Positions 25,813-33,200 of a DNA stretch of 33,677 nt are shown in pieces (the first letter of the stretch is position 1; every line of letters starts with the position of its first letter). Origin of the DNA: CAYYGL01 sp964471235 (GTDB lineage: Bacteria; Calditrichota; Calditrichia; RBG-13-44-9; J075); the NCBI GenBank assembly GCA_964471235.1, contig CAYYGL010000030.1, positions 1-33,677 on the forward strand, read 5' to 3'. The position numbers and the translations under genes are program-made. The notes below the pieces were generated by a model, which saw nothing but the letters and a program-made list of their open reading frames with translations, did not search any database and had not been told where the DNA came from.

Positions 25813-26061
25813 ATGTTTAAGCGTAGAAGAACGACCCCCGGGGAGACTCTCCTGGAAGTTCGAAAATCACTTGACCAATCATATAAAATTCGCACCGAAG
25901 TTGACAGCCTGTCCATCGCGGAAGACGACCGGTTTTCTCAAGAGATCAACTCGATGAAACGCAGCACCCAATCCATCATCGATTCTCTGGACAAAACCTA
26001 TAAAACCGCCCTGGAATTTGAAAAGGAAGCGGAACGGTTTAAAAAGTTAAATTTAGGATAA
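25813..26061 (+). CDS. Small coiled-coil protein, unknown
   Basis: 82 residues from the ATG at 25813, which lies 6 bases after AGGGAG; a TTG at 25807 overlaps that site and is unlikely. It begins with a basic stretch (FKRRRTTPG) and continues as heptad-like helices: ETLLEVRKSLDQSY, then SMKRSTQSIIDSLDKTYKTA and LEFEKEAERFKKL. It is very charged, has no cysteine and no membrane segment. I do not recognise a family. The good ribosome binding site, the helical pattern and the isolated position between divergent and convergent units support a real gene. Confidence 0.65.
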   Translation: MFKRRRTTPGETLLEVRKSLDQSYKIRTEVDSLSIAEDDRFSQEINSMKRSTQSIIDSLDKTYKTALEFEKEAERFKKLNLG

Positions 26062-26095
26062 GAAACGGCAGCACGCAAACCGGAGGAGGAATAAC

Positions 26096-26382
26096 TTGCT
26101 GATATCGCTCCAACCGGCGCTATCATCCAATATATCCTGCTTCCCATCGATTGCTTTCCAAGTTCACTGCCGAAAGAGTGACATTACCGGTATTGGTACT
26201 GATGGGCATAGCGAAATACAGTCTCCTCCGGATCGGCGGAAGAAGCACAATATCCTCTGGAAAACAATTACTTGCACCGGTTAAAATTGACATCACTCAC
26301 GTTTGATGCCATTCCGGTAAATGGATTGCTTGTACACTCGACACTGAACATTTTGGGGGATAGAAAGCCGGAAAAGGAGTAG
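26096..26382 (+). pseudogene. Possible decayed gene remnant
   Basis: A strong GGAGGAGG motif precedes 26096, but no long frame follows. Protein-like stretches occur in successive frames: ADIAPTGAIIQYILLPIDCF early, LPVLVLMGIAKYSLLRIGG in the middle, and a last one ending LTFDAIPVNGLLVHSTLNIL with a stop at 26380-26382. Together they would make about 95 residues interrupted by two frameshifts. I cannot confirm this without a homologue. It may equally be non-coding sequence. Confidence 0.25.
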
Positions 26383-26406
26383 GGGCTGCGAGACTTTCAG
26401 CCCCTA
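26380..26406. terminator. Perfect 9-bp hairpin between convergent units
   Basis: TAGGGGCTG (26380-26388), a 9-base loop and CAGCCCCTA (26398-26406). The stem is perfect and lies 23 bases beyond the end of the sulfur operon. It has no clean T-run on either strand, so it may be a terminator or mRNA 3'-end protection hairpin. Confidence 0.6.
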
Positions 26407-26428
26407 CTTGAGACAGGTTATTTCTGAA

Positions 26429-26908
26429 TCAGGTAAAAATAATTTCACCACCGGCGGATAATTCATAAAATTTTCCAACGTTTAAAATACCATCCACCTC
26501 TTCGCAAAAATCATCCATACTGAGATGAAACATCTCCACGGTGGCTTTGCAGGCATAAATATGTGCCCCGGCATCATGCACCATTTCAATAAATTCCGGG
26601 ATGGGAGGGATATCCAACTTATCCATCTCCTTCAACATCATTTTGGTGGCAAAGGCGGACATACCGGGTAAAATCCCCACCAGGGAAGGGATATGCATGG
26701 CAGGATTTCCCACCGTCGCTACTTTGATTTTGTCCATCCGTTTTTTCATGATGGCTTCCAGACCGAAAAAGGTAAAGAACAGGTTCGCCTCCATCCCTTC
26801 CATCCGGGCGCCATTTGCCATGATCAAACCCGGATAGACCCCTTCTAACGACCCCTTTGAAATAACGATTGAAACTTTTTTAAGCTTTCCATTGTTACTG
26901 GCATCCAT
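26429..26908 (-). CDS. DsrE2-like sulfurtransferase family protein
   Basis: 159 residues, the usual length for the DsrE/DsrF-like (DsrE2) group. The segment AHIYACKATVEMF holds the family's persulfide-carrying cysteine (C120); a second cysteine is C135. N-terminal VSIVISKGSLEGVYPGLIMA and GMEANLFFTFFGLEAI are typical. Family members receive and pass on sulfane sulfur between rhodanese, TusA and DsrC-like proteins. A strong AGGAGG site precedes the ATG. It is the last gene of the five-gene operon and lies 96 bases after the DsrC-like gene, the longest gap in the operon. One or more internal hydrophobic stretches fit DsrE2. Confidence 0.88.
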   Translation of the reverse strand: MDASNNGKLKKVSIVISKGSLEGVYPGLIMANGARMEGMEANLFFTFFGLEAIMKKRMDKIKVATVGNPAMHIPSLVGILPGMSAFATKMMLKEMDKLDIPPIPEFIEMVHDAGAHIYACKATVEMFHLSMDDFCEEVDGILNVGKFYELSAGGEIIFT

Positions 26909-27004
26909 TGTTAATGCCTCCTGTGTTAATTTTCCGGGAATAAAGGGCAGAAACCGTGCGCATGTTCCCGCCCTCTACCATTCCTCCTCAACAAAACGTT
27001 TCAG

Positions 27005-27322
27005 TTATACACATCCCTGGGGTTTTCCCAGTCCGGCGATAAACGCCGCTTTCTTTGCCGGTCCTTCCGGAAAAAGCTGATACAGTTCTTTCGTCGGAAT
27101 ACCGCCGGCATTTTTGATGCGCCGGATGGTGGGAATCTGACCCCGTTCTTCGAAATCCTTGCGCATGAAGCGGATGACATCCCAATGACGATCCGTTAAT
27201 TCGTAAATACCCACTTTTTCCGCTAATACCGGCGCCATTTCTTCCGTCCAGTCGTTGGGATTGACCAAAAAACCTTCGGCATCCACTTCCACGGTTTTTC
27301 CGGCTAAGGTGATTGTTGCCAT
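27005..27322 (-). CDS. DsrC/TusE-like sulfur carrier, single cysteine
   Basis: 105 residues. The fold signature of DsrC/TusE is clear: GFLVNPNDWTEEMAPVLAEK at 17-36, then LTDRHWDVIRFMRKDFEERG and the tail GKPQGCV. The penultimate cysteine (C104, CysA) is present, but the second redox cysteine expected 11 residues earlier is alanine (A93). It therefore cannot form the intramolecular disulfide of dissimilatory DsrC and is closer to TusE or the one-cysteine DsrC-like proteins. It probably carries a persulfide from the DsrE2 partner. AGGAGG precedes the ATG. The gene lies 3 bases after the DUF1641 gene. Confidence 0.92.
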   Translation of the reverse strand: MATITLAGKTVEVDAEGFLVNPNDWTEEMAPVLAEKVGIYELTDRHWDVIRFMRKDFEERGQIPTIRRIKNAGGIPTKELYQLFPEGPAKKAAFIAGLGKPQGCV

Positions 27323-27325
27323 AAT

Positions 27326-28060
27326 CTAATCCTCCTGTTGATCGTTGGTGGTTGGTTGCTTATCGATTTGATGAAATCCGTTTTTATTTGCCATGCTCTT
27401 TACAAATTCTAACAGAAACACCAGACCGCGTTTCACTTCCGGTTCTTTAAGTTGTTTCAATATTTCTCGATACGTCACCTTCTCACGCACCTCGATATCC
27501 ATTTTGCGATAGAAACCCAGGGCATTGTTCATCGTGCTCAACATTTCCGGTTGGGTCAGGTTTTTAACGGTTAGTAAAATCGAAGCGATATTTTCCCGCA
27601 ACAGACGCACATCTTCCACGGTGAACGAGGTGACAATGGTATCGATGATCTTCACCGCTTCCTTCATGAACTCGAAATACCCTTTACGGTCCAGTTCATC
27701 TAATTTCTCTAAAAGGTCTTCAAAGGCATATTTCCCAATCGGTTTGGCATCCCGCAGGAAATCGGTGATATTTTCCAACTGCTCAATCAACCGGGTGATA
27801 TTGCGGGTATTGCGGAGCAGTTTTTTCAACAGGAAGAGCAGATCATTGGTATCGAAATACGGTGCGACCTCTTCCAACTCCACTATTGCGGATTGAAAGG
27901 CGTCTTTACCAATGTGAATGAGATCATGCTTGAGCTCTTCCATCTCACGCTGTTTGCGGCGCTGCTCCTCCACCTGGGCAACCACAATATCAAGCTTGCG
28001 CTGGATATCCTCCAGTTGATGAGCAATATCGGTATTTTCCATGAGTAAGTTGTTTTCCAT
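27326..28060 (-). CDS. DUF1641 family protein
   Basis: 244 residues, largely helical and charged. Residues 10-50 are coiled-coil (IAHQLEDIQRKLDIVVAQVE and on). LTQPEMLSTMNNALGFYRKM (about 173-192) is the recognisable DUF1641 segment. The family has no proven activity but is repeatedly found beside SQR-like flavoproteins. GAGGG before the ATG fits as a ribosome binding site, and the start lies 3 bases past the stop of the SQR-like gene. There are no cysteines, so it is probably a structural or docking partner of the flavoprotein rather than a sulfur carrier. That role is inferred from context. Confidence 0.82.
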   Translation of the reverse strand: MENNLLMENTDIAHQLEDIQRKLDIVVAQVEEQRRKQREMEELKHDLIHIGKDAFQSAIVELEEVAPYFDTNDLLFLLKKLLRNTRNITRLIEQLENITDFLRDAKPIGKYAFEDLLEKLDELDRKGYFEFMKEAVKIIDTIVTSFTVEDVRLLRENIASILLTVKNLTQPEMLSTMNNALGFYRKMDIEVREKVTYREILKQLKEPEVKRGLVFLLEFVKSMANKNGFHQIDKQPTTNDQQED

Positions 28061-28063
28061 GAT

Positions 28064-29296
28064 CTATGCCCTCATCTTTCCAGCCATGTTCATTTGCGCT
28101 TCAATGGGCAGTTCGGCGCCCTTCAGTAATTGATTCCAATAGACCCAGCGGAACATCATTTTTCCCCAATGATTCATCTTGGTTTCCTGAAGCAGGGAGA
28201 ACGGTCCCACACCGGGCAGGGGGAATTTTCCGGGCAGGGGTTCCACATCGTAATTAAAATCGATTAAGATGCCCTTCCCGAAGCCGGATTCGATAAAGCA
28301 GTTGGCATGCCCGTCAAATTTGGGTTGCAGGTCCCGACCATCTATTGCCCGCAGGAAATTCTCATATAGCACCTCTGCCTCAAAATGAGCAACGGAACCG
28401 GCTTTGGAACTGGGCAAATCCGTGGCATCGCCAATTACAAAAATATTTTCGTATTGCCTGGATTGCAGCGTCTTCGGGTCGGTGGGAATAAAATTCAAAT
28501 CATCTCCCATACCGGAACGGGCAATGACATCTGCTCCCATGTTGGTGGGGATGGTCACCAGCAGGTCGTAATCGATGGCTTTCTCATCCCAGGAGATGAT
28601 CTGGTTTTTCCCGCTGTCCACCCGACCGGTGCTGAATTCTGTGGTCAGCTGGATGTTTTTCTTTTCCAGGAACTGCCCCAGGAATTTTGCCGCAATCGGC
28701 TTGGTAAAGGCACCGGGCAGGGGGGTCACATATTCGATCTCCACCTTATCCCGAATGCCCTGCTCGGTGAACCACCAGTCGGCTAAAAACACAAACTCCA
28801 GCGGCGCCACCGGGCACTTGATCGGCATTTCCACCACGTTCACAACCATTTTCCCACCCTTCCAATACTTCAGGAAATTGGATAACGCCAGGGCGCCATC
28901 CAGGGTGTAGAAATCGAAGATATTCTGCCGCCAGCCGCCGTTCACCATGCCCTCGGTTTCCTCGGGATGAATATGGCTCCCGGTGGCGATGATCAGGTAA
29001 TCATAGCTGAGCACTTTGCCATTGCTCAATTTTACCCGGTTGGCTTCCGGTTCAATGACGTCAATCGGGGAAATGATGACCTCTACCCCCGGGGGAAAGA
29101 AATCCCGCCGCGGTTTAATGACATCTTCTTTGGTATAAATCCCGAATGGAATGAACAAGAACCCGGGTTGGTAATAATGGGTTTCATGCTGATCGACGAT
29201 GGTGATATGCCATTCACTTTTATCCAGTACCGGCGCTAATTTGTTCACCATCATCGTTCCGGCTGTGCCACCGCCAAGAATCAACAACTTTTTCAT
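28064..29296 (-). CDS. Sulfide:quinone oxidoreductase-like flavoprotein
   Basis: 410 residues. The FAD Rossmann motif LGGGTAGT is at 7-14, YDYLIIATGS near 98-107 and the second FAD signature FVIGDATDLPSSKAGSVAHFE near 286-306 (the two pieces FVIGDATDLP and SSKAGSVAHF). The only two cysteines are C161 (in IKCPVAP) and C333 (in ANCFIES), spaced like the redox pair that handles the polysulfide chain in SQR enzymes. The third SQR cysteine near residue 125 is absent. The C-terminus has amphipathic segments for membrane attachment. It would oxidise sulfide or a related sulfur compound and pass electrons to quinone. Ribosome binding site GAGGG. Second gene of the operon. Confidence 0.88.
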   Translation of the reverse strand: MKKLLILGGGTAGTMMVNKLAPVLDKSEWHITIVDQHETHYYQPGFLFIPFGIYTKEDVIKPRRDFFPPGVEVIISPIDVIEPEANRVKLSNGKVLSYDYLIIATGSHIHPEETEGMVNGGWRQNIFDFYTLDGALALSNFLKYWKGGKMVVNVVEMPIKCPVAPLEFVFLADWWFTEQGIRDKVEIEYVTPLPGAFTKPIAAKFLGQFLEKKNIQLTTEFSTGRVDSGKNQIISWDEKAIDYDLLVTIPTNMGADVIARSGMGDDLNFIPTDPKTLQSRQYENIFVIGDATDLPSSKAGSVAHFEAEVLYENFLRAIDGRDLQPKFDGHANCFIESGFGKGILIDFNYDVEPLPGKFPLPGVGPFSLLQETKMNHWGKMMFRWVYWNQLLKGAELPIEAQMNMAGKMRA

Positions 29297-29342
29297 AGTA
29301 CCCTCTTCCGTTTGTTAGTTCACATCAATCATCCGTTAACTG

Positions 29343-29840
29343 TTATTCCGGTTCTTTGAGAACCACCGGTCGCGGCGCTTTATAAATCACTTGTTTCAGA
29401 TTATCACAATGAGTTGCGCTTAGATAGACATTGCATCCCCGGCAGTTAATGCCCCGGCAGGTTTCGGGAATCTGATCTTTCATTGTCCAGCAGGGTTGCA
29501 GAGCGCCTAAAAAAGCCGGGCACCGTTCCCGCTCCGCCAGGGTGCAGGGGCGGAGCTCCCAGCAGGGCATCATCGCCAACAACCGCCGGATGCCTTCAAT
29601 GTTCAGCCCCTGCTCTTTGATTAAGCGCCGGATGCAACGCAGCCATTGCAAATCATCATTATTAAAAACCCGTTGACCGGTGGCAGTCTTTTCCACGATG
29701 ATAATACCGGCTCGTTCATACATGCGGATGGTTTCTACCGCAATATCCAGTCGTTTTGCCACCTCACCGATTTTATACCAGGTTTTGTCCGCCACCTTAT
29801 TCATTTGCCTTTCCCTCCCTCCCCGGAGAAAACCCTGCAT
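29343..29840 (-). CDS. MerR-family regulator with Cys-rich C-terminus
   Basis: 165 residues from the ATG at 29840, which has AGGAG 6 bases upstream; an internal ATG at 29804, preceded by GGGAGGGAAAGG, would remove 12 residues and is a real alternative. The MerR helix-turn-helix reads YKIGEVAKRLDIAVETIRMY followed by ERAGII. From about residue 90 on, the effector domain has nine cysteines in a pattern C-W-E-x3-C, C-P-A, C-W, C, C-x2-C-x-V-Y that resembles the two-CW type zinc/iron-sulfur fold. It probably senses metal, sulfur or redox state and controls the operon it heads. The gap to the SQR-like gene is 46 bases. A perfect palindrome abuts its ribosome binding site. Confidence 0.85.
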   Translation of the reverse strand: MQGFLRGGRERQMNKVADKTWYKIGEVAKRLDIAVETIRMYERAGIIIVEKTATGQRVFNNDDLQWLRCIRRLIKEQGLNIEGIRRLLAMMPCWELRPCTLAERERCPAFLGALQPCWTMKDQIPETCRGINCRGCNVYLSATHCDNLKQVIYKAPRPVVLKEPE

Positions 29841-29848
29841 GATAAACT

Positions 29849-29868
29849 CCTGTATTTTTGAATACAGG
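29849..29868. promoter_or_regulatory. Perfect palindrome at the sulfur-operon leader
   Basis: CCTGTATT, spacer TTTG, AATACAGG is an 8-bp perfect dyad. On the minus strand its last three bases (AGG) are the start of the AGGAG ribosome binding site of the MerR gene (29847-29851). It could be the regulator's operator, or an RNA hairpin that hides the site. Confidence 0.65.
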
Positions 29869-30296
29869 TATCTATCAAAAAAATATGAAAACAGTTTAAA
29901 GCGGTAGAATTTCCGGTATCGTTTATCATCAGTGATTTCCTACATTTATATATTCCGATATAGTTATATAGCAACAAACCTGCCAATTTGTGAAAAAAAT
30001 TTCAATATCCTTTTTTTCAATCACTTAACACCATTTTTCCGGCGGAATCCCTTTAAAAAAATGGTGCCACAAAACTACCATCCGGGGAGTATCCCGACAC
30101 CTGAACTCTTTAAAATCAAGCATACCCACTACCGGAAAAGCCGTGGCAGTTAACACAAATGTGGCAGGCGTTTTTGGTAAGGACCTTGGCTCCTTTTTTT
30201 GCTTCGGGTGGTATTTAATAACCATTCCAATTTTCCCATCCTCTACCCTTTTCCGTTTTCCCTTCATAAATTTTTTGAAAAAAGGAGGAGTCCAAA
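29869..30296. other. Divergent intergenic region with a long dyad
   Basis: The region between the sulfur operon and the protease gene is A/T-rich. It must hold both promoters, but I see no strong hexamers. It includes the 10-bp perfect dyad at 30029-30066, and a strong ribosome binding site (AAAGGAGGAG, 30281-30290) at its right end. Confidence 0.5.
30029..30066. repeat. 10-bp perfect inverted repeat
   Basis: CACCATTTTT (30029-30038) and AAAAATGGTG (30057-30066) are separated by 18 bases. It sits between divergent transcription units, so it may be an operator or an isolated stem-loop rather than a terminator. Confidence 0.55.
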
Positions 30297-33200
30297 ATGC
30301 GTTCCTCTACCTCACCTTTCGTTTTTTTCATTGTTCTTTTTCTCACCTTTCCCGGTATGATGCTAGCGAATCCGCAGCGGTTTTCCTTCACTTTCCAAAA
30401 AGACCGGTTGACCTTCTATTCTGCGGATAACTACGTGCATTTGCGGTACCCGGGAATGGAACTCACCCGCAAGAGCGGCGCTCCCCAGGTGCCGTTCAAA
30501 TTGGCATCGATTGCGCTTCCGCCCGGGATGGAAATTGCCTCTGTTCGGGTGGCTGCCGCCGAGAGTGATACCCTTGCCGGCAACTACCTGCTCATCCCGG
30601 CGCAACCACCCCAGGTGCTCTCCAATCCCCGGGTGCAATTTGTCCCGCCGGATCAAAAAAGGTACGGCACAACCGCACCCTACCCCGGGAAGTTGGTCGA
30701 TTTTACCCGGGGTGGAAATTTTTCCGGCTACGGGATGGCTGCCCTGCAAATCTACCCGGTTCAGTACCTGCCGCTTCAACAGAAAGTGGTGGTTTACAGC
30801 CGCATTGAAGTTGAAGTGGAGCTGCAACCGGCCCGTTTTACGGGTATTTCCACCCGTAGAAATCCCCTCTCTCCTGCGATATACGAGCAGATGCTGAAGC
30901 GATTGGTGAAAAACCCGGCATCGGTACAGCGGATGCTCCCCCCACCATCCCGGGAATCGACCCTGTTACCTGCCGGTGTCCATCCTTACGTTATTATCAC
31001 GGCGGATTATATGGTCAATTCTTTCCAACCCCTGGCACAGTGGAAAACGGAGAAGGGACTGGCTGCTAAAATTGTGACCACCTCCTGGATTTATGCCAAC
31101 TATCCGGGAGTGGATTCCCAGGAAAAAATCCGCAACTTCATCAAAGATGCCTACCAACACTGGGGAACTACCTGGGTGCTGTTGGGCGGCGATACCAACA
31201 TTCTCCCGGAACGGCTTGCTTATGCCTTCGACTGCGAGTATGGGGATCCCAATGACAATTATATCCCCTGCGATCTCTATTTTGCCGACCTGGACGGCAC
31301 CTGGAACGCCGATGGCGACAATATCTACGGGGAGGTGACCGATAGCGTGGACATGTATCCTGAGGTGTTTGTGGGCAGGGCGCCGGTGCAAAACACGACC
31401 GAAGCGACCGCTTTTGTCAACAAGCTGCTAACGTACGAAAAGAATGCCCCTGCCGGACACGAGTTGAACATGCTCTACCTGGCAGAGATTCTCTGGAACA
31501 ATCCCTACACCAATTCCGGGGATGGCAAGGATTACATTGATGAGCAATTTGTGCCTTCCCGATACGATCCAATCACCAAACTTTACGAAGCATTAGGAAA
31601 TGAGAATTACACCACGGTGATGAACGCCCTCAACGAGGGACAGAATATCATCAATCATGATGGGCATGCCTGGTACACGGTGATGAGTGTGGGTACCGGG
31701 ATGTTGAGCCGCAGCGACATGGATATCCTCACCAACGGTCCCAAATATTCCCTGCTGTTTTCCATTGGCTGCTGGCCGGCGGCGTTTGACCACGACTGCA
31801 TCGCCGAACATTTTGTGACCAACCCCAACGGCGGCGGGGTGGCGTTTATCGGCAACTCCCGCTACGGATGGGGGAGCCCGGGCAACCCGCTGTTTGGGTA
31901 TTCCGACCGTTTTGATCAGCAGTTTTACCGGATGCTATTTACCGAAAACATCTATCGCGCCGGGGACGCCCTGTTAGCCGCTAAAACGGTTTACATGCCG
32001 TTTGCCCAGCAGGAGAATGTCTACCGCTGGTGTGAGTATGAGATAAATTTGCTGGGCGACCCGGAGATGCCGGTATGGACCGATGCCCCCCAGCCGCTGG
32101 TGGTGGATTGCCCGGCAGAAGTGCCGGTGGGTAACAACCTCTGCCAGATCACCGTCAGCAACGGCGGCTCCCCGGTGGAAAACGCCCTTGTCTGTTTGAT
32201 GCAGGACACCACGGTCTATGTCACTGCATTGACCAATATCAGCGGGCAGGTAAATTTGTCGTTTTTTACTGACGATCCTTCCCACGATCTACTACTCACT
32301 GTGACTGCGCCAAACTGCATCCCCTACCAGGCCACTATCTCCATGCAGGGTAATGCGCCCTATGCCCGGATTGCCAACTTTTCCACCAACGGTTCGCCGG
32401 AAGGCTACTTTACTCCCGGGGAAACGACGACCCTGGATGTCTGTTTCAAAAATTTCGGAAATGAACCGGCACAGGATGTCAACGCCGTTCTCTCCTGCGA
32501 TGATCCCAATCTGGTCTTGATGGATACGGTAGAAGCAATTGGCGATTTGCAGCCGGGGGATTCGCTGATTATCGCCAATGCCTTTTCTTTCCAAAGTGAT
32601 GTCAATTTGAGCAACGGTACCGTAATTTATCTGCAATCCCGTCTCAGCGATGCGAACGGTAACCATTGGAACCTGCCATTGGGCGTAACGGCTGCCACCC
32701 CGGTCTATTCGTTTTATCACCAGCAGAGCAGCGATTCACTGGGCGGCGACAATGACGGCTTTCCGGAACCCGGGGAGACTGTTTCCTTGAATGTGATTAT
32801 ACAAAACATGGGATTGGCGAATGGCGAGCAGGTAACGGCAGCCGTCAGCAGCGACAATCCTTTTATCACCTTTATCAATCCTTCCCTGTCATTCGGTGAT
32901 GTGCTGCCCTCCGAATTTCGCCAGGCATTCACGGATGTGGAAATCGATCCCGCCTGCCCTACCCCGGCGTTCCCGCAAATCCATCTGAACTTCCAGGACC
33001 AAAATGGATACCAGTTTGCAGACAGCTTTTTGATTGCCATTGGTGAATTGGGCTTCTTTGACAATATGGAAAATGGCGAGGGCACCTGGCAGCACAGCGG
33101 TACGACCGACTTGTGGCATTTATCCCCTTCCCGGAAGCATTCCGGCACCTTTAGCTGGTATTGCGGCTACGAGGGTTTTCATCAGTACGCCAACAATATG

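Noticed and set aside
25608..25820. 70-codon plus-strand frame before the small coiled-coil gene
   Set aside because: It is a translation of a pyrimidine-rich tract (Pro, Phe, Leu, Ser only) and overlaps the start of the next gene.
30363..30827. 154-codon minus-strand frame opposite the protease propeptide
   Set aside because: The plus-strand frame is continuous for 1127 codons with clear domains, so this is a shadow.
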